From Cedecea lapagei (GTDB lineage: Bacteria; Pseudomonadota; Gammaproteobacteria; Enterobacterales; Enterobacteriaceae): a stretch of 64,000 nt of DNA. Position numbers and translations under genes: made by a program. The notes under the pieces were generated by a model. The model worked only from the letters and a program-made list of their open reading frames with translations, ran no database searches and was not told the origin of the DNA. The DNA is taken from contig NZ_LR134201.1 in NCBI RefSeq assembly GCF_900635955.1, positions 4,650,001 to 4,714,000 on the forward strand, written 5' to 3'. Shown here piece after piece: positions 26,870 through 35,356 of the stretch. Position 1 is the stretch's first letter. Every line of letters starts with the position of its first letter.

Positions 26870-27723
26870 CGCTCCGCCTCCAGCCAGCTTAACCACTCAT
26901 CCATCCCTTCACCGCTGGTGGCAGAAACCAGCAGGATTTTGATGTCCGGGTTGACCTCCCGGGCATAAATCAGGCATCTGTTCACGTCAAACTGCAGGTA
27001 AGGCAGCAGATCGATTTTGTTCAGCAGCAGCAATGACGCGGCGGCAAACATATGCGGGTATTTCAGCGGCTTGTCCTCACCTTCCGTCACCGAAAGCACC
27101 GCGACCTTGTGGCGTTCCCCTAAATCAAAACTTGCCGGACAGACCAGGTTGCCAACGTTTTCGATAAACAGTACGCCGTCCTGTTCAAGCGGCAGGCGCA
27201 GCATAGCATCGCGGATCATTTGCGCATCAAGGTGACACCCTTTGCCGGTGTTCACCTGAATGGCTGGCGTGCCGGTTTCCCGGATACGCGCCGCGTCGTT
27301 CACCGTTTGCTGATCCCCTTCGATGACCGCGCACGGCACTCTGGGGTTCAGCCGCTTCAGGGTTTCGGTGAGCAGGGTGGTCTTGCCTGAGCCGGGGCTG
27401 GAAACCAGGTTCAGCACCAGCTGATGCTGGCTGGCGAAGCGCTGGCGGTTATGGGCGGCGAGCTGGTTGTTCTTATCCAGCACGTTCAGCTCTATCTCCA
27501 GCATTTTGCGCTGCGTCATGCCCGGCGCGTGGGTGCCTGCCGCGCCGTGGCCGTAGTGCAGGTCGCCCTGTTCGTCGGCCGTGGGGGCAAATTTCACGCC
27601 GGTTATCTGCTGCAGCGGGCGTGCCGCCGGGGCAAACGGGGCGCTGCGAAAGCCAGAGTGAGGATTGCGCTCGTCCCCTTCAATGTACAGGTTGCCTTCA
27701 CCGCAACCGCAGGTGCTACACAT
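26860..27723 (-). CDS. hypB: Hydrogenase nickel incorporation GTPase HypB
   Basis: HypB (287 aa) is the GTPase that, with HypA, inserts nickel into the hydrogenase large subunit. The N-terminus MCSTCGCGEGN has the CxxCGC high-affinity nickel motif. The G domain shows the P-loop SSPGSGKT, the switch EGDQQT, and NKIDLLPY for guanine binding. There is no polyhistidine nickel-storage stretch, as in E. coli HypB. Translation is coupled to hypA by an 8-base overlap. Confidence 0.97.
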   Translation of the reverse strand: MCSTCGCGEGNLYIEGDERNPHSGFRSAPFAPAARPLQQITGVKFAPTADEQGDLHYGHGAAGTHAPGMTQRKMLEIELNVLDKNNQLAAHNRQRFASQHQLVLNLVSSPGSGKTTLLTETLKRLNPRVPCAVIEGDQQTVNDAARIRETGTPAIQVNTGKGCHLDAQMIRDAMLRLPLEQDGVLFIENVGNLVCPASFDLGERHKVAVLSVTEGEDKPLKYPHMFAAASLLLLNKIDLLPYLQFDVNRCLIYAREVNPDIKILLVSATSGEGMDEWLSWLEAERCA

Positions 27724-28078
27724 GAGCTATCTCCTGATCGATTTCCAGACGCTTAATCTGCATGCCGTCATCCGCCACGATGCGCAGCCTGTCGCTGCCG
27801 CAGAGCGGGCAGCACCTTACGCGCAGGGTGAGCAAGGTGACGAACTGCTGGCAGTCATGGCACCAGCATTCGGCTTCCTGCTGGTGGATGTGAAGATCGC
27901 AGCCTTCCGCCAGCGTGCCGCGGCAGGCCAGATCAAAGCAAAATTCCAGGGCGCTGGTTTCCACGCACGAGAAGGCGCCGACCTCCAGCCAGACGCCGGT
28001 CACGCGACGGGCGTTGTTCTGGCGGGCATGGCTTTCGATAAGTTCGACTGCGCGCTGGCAAAGAGTGATTTCGTGCAT
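27716..28078 (-). CDS. hypA: Hydrogenase nickel metallochaperone HypA
   Basis: HypA (120 aa; 116 in E. coli) binds nickel through its N-terminal MHE and zinc through two CxxC pairs. Both are visible: MHEITLCQRAVELIE at the start, then CWCHDC and CPLCG. ATG 28078 is chosen because nickel is bound by His2 and a GGAGG site lies 5 bases upstream; the open frame runs on to 28189, but that part lies in the repeat and promoter region. It is the first gene of hypABCDE, with a sigma-54 promoter at 28109-28124. Confidence 0.96.
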   Translation of the reverse strand: MHEITLCQRAVELIESHARQNNARRVTGVWLEVGAFSCVETSALEFCFDLACRGTLAEGCDLHIHQQEAECWCHDCQQFVTLLTLRVRCCPLCGSDRLRIVADDGMQIKRLEIDQEIAHV

Positions 28079-28108
28079 GGGGCCTCCGGGGTTCATTGAG
28101 GCAGGTAA

Positions 28109-28124
28109 TGCAAAGACGGTGCCA
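28109..28124 (-). promoter_or_regulatory. Sigma-54 promoter of hypABCDE
   Basis: Read on the minus strand, TGGCACCGTCTTTGCA is a perfect match to TGGCAC-N5-TTGCA. The -12 end is 31 bases upstream of the hypA start. FhlA is the expected activator. Confidence 0.92.
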
Positions 28125-28135
28125 GGCCTTTTTTT

Positions 28136-28172
28136 GCCCCTCTTCCTCCCAGGGAGAGGGGTAGGGCGAGGG
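28136..28172. repeat. REP-like palindromic repeat, copy 3 (inside the hyp control region)
   Basis: GCCCCTCTTCCTCCC-A-GGGAGAGGGGTAGGGCGAGGG is a diverged copy of the repeat. It lies between the hyp sigma-54 promoter and the candidate FhlA enhancer. Confidence 0.7.
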
Positions 28173-28194
28173 TAAAAAAATTCCGTCACTAAAA

Positions 28195-28216
28195 GTCAAA
28201 GATGACGAAATGACAC
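28195..28216. promoter_or_regulatory. Candidate FhlA enhancer shared by hyp and hyc
   Basis: The sequence reads TGTCATTTCGTCATCTTTGA on the minus strand. TGTCATTTCGTCA resembles FhlA upstream activating sites as known from E. coli. It lies about 60-70 bases upstream of the -24 element of each divergent promoter. Assignment is by similarity and geometry. Confidence 0.65.
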
Positions 28217-28281
28217 CTCATCCGGCGGGAAAAACACGCGTTTATCTATTAAAACTACTAAAAAACAACGAATTAAAAATC

Positions 28282-28298
28282 TGGCACGAAATGTGCCT
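28282..28298 (+). promoter_or_regulatory. Sigma-54 promoter of the hyc operon
   Basis: TGGCACGAAATGTGCCT has GG at 28283-28284 and GC at 28295-28296 with the required 10-base spacing. It is 36 bases upstream of hycA. Confidence 0.88.
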
Positions 28299-28333
28299 TA
28301 CGGAGGGACAAGCACTAACAGAGTGAAAAGAAC

Positions 28334-28789
28334 ATGAACATTTGGGAACTGAGCGAGAAAGCCGAGTATATCGCCGACAGGCACCAGCGCCTGCTGGATC
28401 AGTGGCATCAGTACGGCAACACCCTGATTCAGGGGATCACCCTATCGAAAGCGAAGCTTCATCACGCCGTGGGCTGCAGCCAGGACGAAAGCCTGCGTTT
28501 CTTCTTATTTGACCACTTTGTCATTCAAATCAATCTCGCCGAAGGCTTTAACAGCCACACCATCGAGTATGCCATCGAGCTGCACGACGGCAGCGATAAG
28601 ATACTGATTGCAAAGGCGACTATCGATGATGACGGACGTATTGATAACCTCATCAGCAACGGCGATCGCGAGAAAGTGCTCGATCACTACCTTGAGCTTA
28701 TCCGCCCGGTGTACGACAGCCTTTATCTGGCCGTGCAGCAAAACACCCCACTGTCCATGACGCTGCTTCAGCAGTCTGCCGTGGCATGA
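28334..28789 (+). CDS. hycA: Formate hydrogenlyase regulatory protein HycA
   Basis: HycA (151 aa; 153 in E. coli) is the negative modulator of the formate regulon, thought to act on FhlA or formate sensing. The sequence keeps the recognisable N-terminus IWELSEKAEYIADRHQRLLDQWH, the block TLSKAKLHHAVGC and GFNSHTIEY. It is less conserved than its neighbours. The first hyc gene, it starts 36 bases after the sigma-54 promoter, with only a weak ribosome site (GTGAAAAGAAC), and is followed by an 88-base gap with another candidate FhlA site. Confidence 0.93.
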   Translation: MNIWELSEKAEYIADRHQRLLDQWHQYGNTLIQGITLSKAKLHHAVGCSQDESLRFFLFDHFVIQINLAEGFNSHTIEYAIELHDGSDKILIAKATIDDDGRIDNLISNGDREKVLDHYLELIRPVYDSLYLAVQQNTPLSMTLLQQSAVA

Positions 28790-28837
28790 AGAGATCTGGG
28801 GTGTCGAGAACTGTCGAAACGGCAGCTTTTCGGCATG

Positions 28838-28861
28838 TTTTCGTCAAAAATGACGATCGTC
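28838..28861. promoter_or_regulatory. Candidate FhlA site between hycA and hycB
   Basis: TTTTCGTCAAAAATGACGA contains the inverted repeat CGTCA-AAAA-TGACG and shares TTTCGTCA with the site at 28195-28216. FhlA is known to bind the hycA-hycB gap in E. coli. Confidence 0.6.
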
Positions 28862-28877
28862 ACCTGAGGAAGTGCTG

Positions 28878-29483
28878 GTGAACCGTTTTGTAATCGCTGA
28901 CTCAACATTATGTATGGGATGCCATACCTGCGAAGCGGCCTGCGCCGAGACGCACCGCCTGCAAGGCCTGCAGGCCTTGCCGCGGCTGAAAGTGATGCGC
29001 AACCTGAATGAATCTGCGCCGCAGATGTGCCATCACTGCGAAGACGCACCCTGCGCCGGGGTTTGCCCGGTTAACGCCATTACCCGCGTGGACGGGGCCG
29101 TACAGCTGAACGAAAACCTGTGCGTAAGCTGCAAGCTTTGCGGCATTGCCTGCCCGTTTGGTGCCATTGAATTTTCCGGTAGCAGACCGCTGCATATTCC
29201 TGCCAACGTCAACAGCCCGAAAGCGCCGCCTGCGCCTCCGGCGCCTGCTCGCGTCAGCACCCTGCTCGACTGGGTTCCCGGCGTTCGCGCTATCGCCGTC
29301 AAATGCGACCTGTGCAGCTTCGATGGAAGCGGCCCGGCCTGCGTTCGCACCTGTCCGACCAAGGCGCTTCGCCTTATCGATAACAAAGACATTGCCAGGG
29401 CCAGCAAGCGCAAGCGCGAGCTGACTCTCGGCGCGTCGCTCGGCGACCTTTCCCTGTTTACCCAGCCAGAGGCGAGAAAATGA
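28878..29483 (+). CDS. hycB: FHL electron-transfer iron-sulphur protein HycB
   Basis: HycB (201 aa; 203 in E. coli) carries electrons from formate dehydrogenase FdhF into the hydrogenase arm. Four 4Fe-4S motifs are seen: CMGCHTCEAAC, CHHCEDAPCAGVCP, CVSCKLCGIACP and CDLCSFDGSGPACVRTCP. The start is GTG 28878 (MNRFVIADSTLCMGC), as in E. coli, 5 bases after GAGGAAG; another in-frame GTG lies two codons upstream. It overlaps hycC by 4 bases. Confidence 0.96.
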   Translation: MNRFVIADSTLCMGCHTCEAACAETHRLQGLQALPRLKVMRNLNESAPQMCHHCEDAPCAGVCPVNAITRVDGAVQLNENLCVSCKLCGIACPFGAIEFSGSRPLHIPANVNSPKAPPAPPAPARVSTLLDWVPGVRAIAVKCDLCSFDGSGPACVRTCPTKALRLIDNKDIARASKRKRELTLGASLGDLSLFTQPEARK

Positions 29484-31288
29484 ATGCTTTTTTACTGATT
29501 CAGTGGGCGCTTTTGGGGTTTATTGCCAGCGCTATATTGGCCGGAGTTCTGGCATTTTCTAAGCCGATTAGTGGGTTTTTCGCCGGTGTTGGCGGCGCAA
29601 TCAGCTCTATATTTTTGCTGGTTGCGGGCGCTAAGGCGCTGCTGGGCTTCAGCGGTGACGCGCAACTCTGGCACTGGCACCTTCAGCTAAACGCCTTTAA
29701 CGGCGTATGGCTGGTCACCGTAGCGCTCAGCGGCCTGTTCATCTCTCTGTTTAACTGCGCCTGGCATCGTCACTCTGAAATAAAAGCCAACGGCCTGCTG
29801 ATTAACTTAATCCTGGCGGCAAGCGTGGCGGCGCTGGTGGCCGACAACTTTGTCACCCTGGTGGCAATGGCGGAAATCATCTCTCTGGCAGGCTACTTCC
29901 TCACCGGCTGCCAAAAGTCCGGGCAGCTGTGGTTTGCGCTCGGCCGCCTCGGCACCTTGCTGCTGGTCTTTGCCTGCGGGCTGCTGTGGCAGCGTTACGG
30001 TACGCTGGGCTATGGCGAGCTGCGTCATCTGCTCGACGGCGCGCCGCTGCCAGCCTCTGTGCTTATGCTTTCGCTGCTCGGCTTTGGGCTGCTTGCCGGG
30101 ATAATCCCGCTGCATGGCTGGGTGCCGCAGGCGCATGCGAACGCCTCTGCTCCGGCGGCCGCGCTGTTTTCCGCCGTGGTGTTGAAGATTGGCCTCTACG
30201 GCTTCATGTGCTTCTCGCTTCTCAGCAACGTGCTGCCGCTGTGGTGGGGCGTGCTGGTGGTGGTGGTCGGCATAATCACCGCCTTTATCGGCGGGCTTTA
30301 CGCGCTGATGGAACACAACATCAACCGACTGCTGGCTTATCACTCCCTCGAAAACATCGGCATTATTCTGCTGGGCCTGGGCTGCGGCCTGATCGGTATC
30401 GCGCTGAATGAGCCTGTGCTGGTGGCGCTGGGCATGACCGGCGGCCTTTATCATCTGTTCAACCACAGCCTGTTTAAAACCACGCTGTTCCTCGGCGCTG
30501 GCGCGATTTGGTTCCGAACCGGGTACCGCGACATCGAGAAACTGGGCGGGATCGGAAAACGTATGCCGGTTATCTCGCTGGCGATGCTGATCGGGCTGAT
30601 GGCGATGGCCGCGCTGCCACCGCTGAACGGCTTTGCCGGGGAATGGATTATTTATCAGTCATTCTTCCGCCTTGGCAGCCTGCCGCTGTTTGTTGGCCGC
30701 TTTATCGGGCCGCTGCTGGCCGTTGTGCTGGCGGTGACCGGCGCGCTGGCGGTGATGTGCATGGCGAAAGTGTATGGCGTCACCTTCCTGGGCGCGCCGC
30801 GTACTAAAGAAGCAGAAAACGCAACCTCTGCGCCGTGGTTGATGAACCTGAGCGTGGCGTTGCTGGCCACCTGCTGCGTCGTGGCCGGTGTGGCTTCGCC
30901 GTGGCTGTTGCCTCTACTTCAGCATGCCGTTCCGCTGCCGCTGCAAACAGCGCATACCGCTGTGTCTCAGCCGATGATAACGCTGCTGCTGATCGCTTCC
31001 CCGCTGCTGCCGTTAATTTTGATGATCGTTTTCCGTGGCGACCGTCTGCCAAACCGCTCCCGCGGCTCGGCCTGGGTCTGCGGCTACGACCATGAACAGG
31101 CGATGGTGATCACCGCGACGGGCTTCGCGCAGCCGGTAAAAGCGGCGTTTGCGCCGCTGTTTAAGCTGCGCGACACCCTGAATCCAGGGAAATGGCTGCC
31201 CGACTGGCAGGGCGAGTGCCTGCCCGGCACTTTTCGCCGTCTGGCGATGGTTGAGCTGGCGGTTTTACTGGTGGCGATGGTTGCCTGA
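29480..31288 (+). CDS. hycC: FHL membrane subunit HycC (NuoL/M/N-like)
   Basis: HycC (602 aa; 608 in E. coli) is the large antiporter-like membrane subunit that anchors FHL in the inner membrane. It has many hydrophobic helices. The core proton-channel signature is IIPLHGWVPQAHANASAPAAALFSAV split around residue 210-230, followed by the lysine helix and MEHNINRLLAYHSLENIG. It overlaps hycB (ATGA) and is followed by hycD after 9 bases. Confidence 0.96.
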   Translation: MNAFLLIQWALLGFIASAILAGVLAFSKPISGFFAGVGGAISSIFLLVAGAKALLGFSGDAQLWHWHLQLNAFNGVWLVTVALSGLFISLFNCAWHRHSEIKANGLLINLILAASVAALVADNFVTLVAMAEIISLAGYFLTGCQKSGQLWFALGRLGTLLLVFACGLLWQRYGTLGYGELRHLLDGAPLPASVLMLSLLGFGLLAGIIPLHGWVPQAHANASAPAAALFSAVVLKIGLYGFMCFSLLSNVLPLWWGVLVVVVGIITAFIGGLYALMEHNINRLLAYHSLENIGIILLGLGCGLIGIALNEPVLVALGMTGGLYHLFNHSLFKTTLFLGAGAIWFRTGYRDIEKLGGIGKRMPVISLAMLIGLMAMAALPPLNGFAGEWIIYQSFFRLGSLPLFVGRFIGPLLAVVLAVTGALAVMCMAKVYGVTFLGAPRTKEAENATSAPWLMNLSVALLATCCVVAGVASPWLLPLLQHAVPLPLQTAHTAVSQPMITLLLIASPLLPLILMIVFRGDRLPNRSRGSAWVCGYDHEQAMVITATGFAQPVKAAFAPLFKLRDTLNPGKWLPDWQGECLPGTFRRLAMVELAVLLVAMVA

Positions 31289-31297
31289 GGAACTGAT

Positions 31298-32224
31298 ATG
31301 ACGACGTTTTTATTTGCCCTGACCCAGGCGCTGGCGCTGTTTTTTGCCGCTCCGCTGCTGTCCGGTATCACTCGCGTGATGCGCGCTCGCCTGCATAACC
31401 GCCGCGGTCCCGGCGTGCTGCAGGAGTACCGGGATCTGTTCAAGCTTCTGGGCCGTCAGAGCGTGGCCCCTGCCGCGTCCGGCTGGGTTTTCCGCCTGAT
31501 GCCGTTTGTGATGGTGGGCGTGATGCTGACCATTGCTACCGCGCTGCCGGTGGTGACGATGGCCTCGCCGCTGCCGTCTTTAGGTGACCTGATCACCCTA
31601 ATTTACCTGTTCGCCATCGCCCGCTTCTTCTTCGCCATCGCCGGGTTAGACACCGGCAGCCCGTTCACCGGGCTTGGTGCTAGCCGCGAAGCGATGCTCG
31701 GCGTACTGGTGGAGCCGATTCTGCTGCTTGGCCTGTGGGTTGCCGCTCAGGTTGCGGGCAGCACCCACATCAGCAATATCGCCGGTGTCATTCACGGCTG
31801 GCCGCCTGCGCAGAGCCTGACGCTGCTGCTGGCCTTTGCCGCCTGCGCCTTCGCTACCTTCATTGAAATGGGCAAGCTGCCTTTTGATCTCGCTGAGGCC
31901 GAGCAGGAGCTGCAGGAAGGACCGCTGTCCGAATACAGCGGCGCGGGTTTTGCGGTGGTGAAGTGGGGCATTTCTCTCAAGCAGCTGGTTGTTCTGCAAA
32001 TGTTTGTCGGCGTCTTCCTGCCATGGGGGCAAATGAGCGCCTTTAGCTGGAGCGGGCTTGCCCTCGCCTTAGCGCTGGCCGTTGTGAAGCTGGTGGCGGG
32101 CGTACTGATTATCGCGCTGTTTGAAAACAGCATGGCGCGCCTGCGTTGGCTTGAAACCTCGCGCATTACCTGGGCCGGTTTTGGCTTTGCCTTTTTAGCC
32201 TTCGTCTCCTTACTGGCGGCGTGA
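31298..32224 (+). CDS. hycD: FHL membrane subunit HycD (NuoH-like)
   Basis: HycD (308 aa; 307 in E. coli) is the NuoH-type membrane subunit that connects the soluble arm to HycC. The first loop shows RARLHNRRGPGVLQEYRDLFKLL, and FIEMGKLPFDLAEAEQELQEG is the conserved cytoplasmic loop near the quinone site of complex I. About eight membrane helices are visible. Confidence 0.96.
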   Translation: MTTFLFALTQALALFFAAPLLSGITRVMRARLHNRRGPGVLQEYRDLFKLLGRQSVAPAASGWVFRLMPFVMVGVMLTIATALPVVTMASPLPSLGDLITLIYLFAIARFFFAIAGLDTGSPFTGLGASREAMLGVLVEPILLLGLWVAAQVAGSTHISNIAGVIHGWPPAQSLTLLLAFAACAFATFIEMGKLPFDLAEAEQELQEGPLSEYSGAGFAVVKWGISLKQLVVLQMFVGVFLPWGQMSAFSWSGLALALALAVVKLVAGVLIIALFENSMARLRWLETSRITWAGFGFAFLAFVSLLAA

Positions 32225-32241
32225 TTTAAGAGAATTTATCG

Positions 32242-33951
32242 ATGTCTGAAGAAAAAATAGGTCAACACTATCTCGCCGCGCTGCATCAGCAATTCCCGAA
32301 TGCCGTACTCGACGAAGCCTGGCAGACGAAAGATCAAATCACCGTCACCGTGAAGCTCAACATGCTGCCAGAAGTGGTGGAGTGGCTTTATTACCAGCAG
32401 GGCGGCTGGCTTTCGGTGCTTTTTGGCAATGATGAACGCCAGCTGTGCGGCAGCTATGCGGTGTATTACGTGCTGTCGATGGAAAGCGGCGTGAAGTGCT
32501 GGATCACCGTGCGAGTCGAAGTGGACGCCGACAAGCCGGAGTTCCCGTCCGTCACGCCTCGTGTGCCTGCCGCCGTCTGGGGTGAACGCGAAGTTCGCGA
32601 TATGTATGGCCTGCAGCCGGTTGGCCTGCCCGATGAACGTCGCCTGGTGCTGCCGGACGACTGGCCTGACGATCTTTATCCGCTGCGCAAAGACAGCATG
32701 GACTACCGTCAGCGTCCGGCGCCGACCAGCGACAAAGAGACCTACGAGTTCATTAACGAGCTGGGCACCAAAAAAAACAATGTGGTGCCGATTGGCCCGC
32801 TGCACGTCACTTCTGACGAACCGGGCCACTTCCGCCTGTTCGTCGAGGGTGAAAACATTATCGACGCCGACTATCGCCTGTTCTACGTCCATCGTGGCAT
32901 GGAGAAGCTGGCGGAAACCCGCATGGGCTACAACGAAGTCACTTTCCTGTCCGACCGCGTGTGCGGCATCTGCGGATTTGCCCACAGCACCGCCTATACC
33001 ACCTCAATCGAAAACGCGATGGGGATTGTGGTGCCGGAACGCGCGCAGATGATCCGCGCCATTCTGCTTGAAGTTGAGCGCCTGCACAGCCACCTGCTGA
33101 ACCTCGGCCTGGCCTGCCATTTTGTGGGCTTCGACTCCGGCTTTATGCAGTTCTTCCGGGTGCGCGAAATGTCGATGAAGATGGCGGAGATCCTGACCGG
33201 GGCGCGAAAAACCTATGGCCTGAACCTGATTGGCGGTATCCGCCGCGATATGCTGAAAGACGACATGATCCAGACCCGGCAACTGGCGCAGCAGATGCGC
33301 CGGGAAGTGAAAGACCTGGTGGATATTCTGATGAGCACGCCGAATATCGAGCAGCGCACCGTGGGCATTGGCCGTCTTGACCCGCAAATCGCCCGTGATT
33401 TCAGCAACGTCGGCCCAATGGTGCGCGCCAGCGGCCACGCCCGCGACACCCGCGCCGATCACCCGTTTGTTGGTTACGGCCTGCTGCCGATGGAAGTTCA
33501 CAGCCTGGACGGCTGCGACGTGATTTCCCGCCTGAAGGTTCGCATCAACGAAGTCTTCACCGCGCTGAACATGATTGATTTTGGTCTGGATAACCTACCG
33601 GGTGGCCCGCTCGCCGTGGAAGGTTTTACCTACATTCCAAACCGCTTTGCCCTGGGTTTCTCGGAGGCGCCGCGCGGGGACGATATTCACTGGAGCATGA
33701 CCGGCGATAACCAGAAGCTGTACCGCTGGCGCTGCCGGGCGGCGACCTACGCCAACTGGCCAACCCTGCGCTACATGCTGCGCGGCAACACGGTGTCGGA
33801 TGCGCCGCTGATTATCGGCAGCCTTGACCCTTGCTACTCCTGCACCGATCGCATGACGGTGGTGGACGTGCGCAAGAAGAAAAGCCAGGTGGTGCCGTAC
33901 AAAGAGCTTGAGCGCTACAGCATTGAGCGTAAAAACTCGCCGCTGAAATAG
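32242..33951 (+). CDS. hycE: Hydrogenase 3 large subunit HycE (NiFe catalytic)
   Basis: HycE (569 aa, exactly as in E. coli) makes H2. The N-terminal part (1-160) is NuoC-like and the rest NuoD-like. Nickel ligands are Cys241 and Cys244 in CGICGFAHS and Cys531 and Cys534 in DPCYSCTDR. HycI is expected to cut after Arg537, removing a 32-residue tail that begins MTVVDVRKKK. All ligands are intact, so the hydrogenase should be functional. It is followed by 98 bases containing a palindromic repeat. Confidence 0.98.
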   Translation: MSEEKIGQHYLAALHQQFPNAVLDEAWQTKDQITVTVKLNMLPEVVEWLYYQQGGWLSVLFGNDERQLCGSYAVYYVLSMESGVKCWITVRVEVDADKPEFPSVTPRVPAAVWGEREVRDMYGLQPVGLPDERRLVLPDDWPDDLYPLRKDSMDYRQRPAPTSDKETYEFINELGTKKNNVVPIGPLHVTSDEPGHFRLFVEGENIIDADYRLFYVHRGMEKLAETRMGYNEVTFLSDRVCGICGFAHSTAYTTSIENAMGIVVPERAQMIRAILLEVERLHSHLLNLGLACHFVGFDSGFMQFFRVREMSMKMAEILTGARKTYGLNLIGGIRRDMLKDDMIQTRQLAQQMRREVKDLVDILMSTPNIEQRTVGIGRLDPQIARDFSNVGPMVRASGHARDTRADHPFVGYGLLPMEVHSLDGCDVISRLKVRINEVFTALNMIDFGLDNLPGGPLAVEGFTYIPNRFALGFSEAPRGDDIHWSMTGDNQKLYRWRCRAATYANWPTLRYMLRGNTVSDAPLIIGSLDPCYSCTDRMTVVDVRKKKSQVVPYKELERYSIERKNSPLK

Positions 33952-33970
33952 ATGATGTCGTGCGGTCTGG

Positions 33971-34020
33971 CCCCCTCTCCCCGGCCCTCTCCCTTTTAGG
34001 GAGAGGGCTAGGGTGAGGGT
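33971..34020. repeat. REP-like palindromic repeat, copy 4 (hycE-hycF)
   Basis: CGGCCCTCTCCC-TTTTA-GGGAGAGGGCTAGGGTGAGGG lies inside the hyc operon, 19 bases after hycE and 30 before hycF. It might protect the upstream mRNA and lower downstream expression. Confidence 0.8.
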
Positions 34021-34049
34021 GAGAAAACCGCACGAAAGCAGGAGTAAAA

Positions 34050-34592
34050 ATGTTTACCTTTATCAAAAAAGTAATCAAAACGGGCACGCAGACCAGCAGT
34101 TACCCGCTGGAGCCGATGCCGGTGGATAAAAACTTTCGCGGCAAGCCGGAGCACAACCCGCAGCAGTGCATCGGCTGCGCGGCCTGCGTCAACGCCTGCC
34201 CCTCGAATGCCTTAACGGTTGAAACGGATCTCAAAACCGGCGAGCTGGCCTGGCAGTTTAACCTTGGGCGCTGCATCTTCTGCGGCCGCTGCGAAGAGGT
34301 TTGCCCGACCGTCGCCATTCGCCTGTCGCAGGAGTACGAGCTGGCGGTATGGAATAAGGCCGACTTCCTGCAGCAGGCCAGCTTCCCGCTGTGCAACTGC
34401 CGTGAATGCGGCCGTCCGTTCGCCGTGCAAAAAGAGATCGACTATGTCATCGCGCTGCTTGAACACAACGGCGATTCCCGCGCGGAAAGCCGCCGTGGAG
34501 CATTTGAAACCTGCCCGGACTGCAAGCGCCAGCAAAGCCTGGTGTCGTCCGACCGGATCGACTTTAGCCGTCAGATGAGAGAGGCCAGCTAA
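34050..34592 (+). CDS. hycF: FHL iron-sulphur protein HycF (NuoI-like)
   Basis: HycF (180 aa, as in E. coli) is the 8Fe-type ferredoxin subunit. Two 4Fe-4S motifs are seen: CIGCAACVNACP (near residue 38) and CIFCGRCEEVCP (near 72). Extra cysteines follow in the C-terminal part (CNCREC, CPDCKRQ) that could bind zinc. It overlaps hycG by one base (TAATG). Confidence 0.96.
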   Translation: MFTFIKKVIKTGTQTSSYPLEPMPVDKNFRGKPEHNPQQCIGCAACVNACPSNALTVETDLKTGELAWQFNLGRCIFCGRCEEVCPTVAIRLSQEYELAVWNKADFLQQASFPLCNCRECGRPFAVQKEIDYVIALLEHNGDSRAESRRGAFETCPDCKRQQSLVSSDRIDFSRQMREAS

Positions 34593-35356
34593 TGAGTAAT
34601 CTATTGGGCCCGCGCGACCACAACGGCATGCCGGTGCCGATGACGGTGGACGAATCTATCGCCAGCATGAAGGCGTCGCTGCTTAAAAAAATCAAACGCT
34701 CCGCCTACGTTTATCGCGTGGACTGTGGGGGCTGTAACGGCTGCGAAATCGAGATTTTCGCGACGCTTTCGCCTCTTTTCGATGCAGAACGTTTTGGTAT
34801 CAAAGTTGTTCCGTCCCCACGTCATGCCGATATTCTGCTGTTTACCGGCGCGGTGACTCGCGCGATGCGTTCTCCGGCGCTGCGTGCCTGGGAATCGGCG
34901 CCCGATCCTAAAATCTGCATCTCCTACGGCGCCTGCGGCAACAGCGGTGGGATTTTCCACGATCTTTACTGCGTCTGGGGGGGAACCGACAAAATCGTGC
35001 CGGTTGACGTTTATATCCCAGGCTGCCCGCCAACGCCTGCCGCCACGCTGTACGGCTTTGCTATGGCGCTTGGCCTGCTGGAACAAAAAATCCACGCCCG
35101 CCCGGCAAGCGAGAGGGATGCGGAGCCGGCAAAAATCCTGCATCCGGATATGGTGCAGCCGCTGCGCGTCCGCATCGATCGTGCTGCTCGTCGCCTGGCG
35201 GGCTACCGCTATGGTCGCCAGATTGCCGACAGCTATATGGCTAACCTCACGGCTGGAGGCGATGCTGTTCAGCGGTGGCTGAGCTCGGAAAACGACCCAC
35301 GCCTGACGGAAATCGTCACTCATCTTGAGCATCTGGTTCATCAGGAGCGCGCGTAA
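34592..35356 (+). CDS. hycG: Hydrogenase 3 small subunit HycG (NuoB-like)
   Basis: HycG (254 aa; 255 in E. coli) holds the 4Fe-4S cluster nearest to the NiFe centre. The ligand motifs are CGGCNGCEIE, the middle Cys in SYGACGNSGG and PGCPPTP. It is coupled by single-base overlaps to both hycF and hycH. Confidence 0.97.
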   Translation: MSNLLGPRDHNGMPVPMTVDESIASMKASLLKKIKRSAYVYRVDCGGCNGCEIEIFATLSPLFDAERFGIKVVPSPRHADILLFTGAVTRAMRSPALRAWESAPDPKICISYGACGNSGGIFHDLYCVWGGTDKIVPVDVYIPGCPPTPAATLYGFAMALGLLEQKIHARPASERDAEPAKILHPDMVQPLRVRIDRAARRLAGYRYGRQIADSYMANLTAGGDAVQRWLSSENDPRLTEIVTHLEHLVHQERA

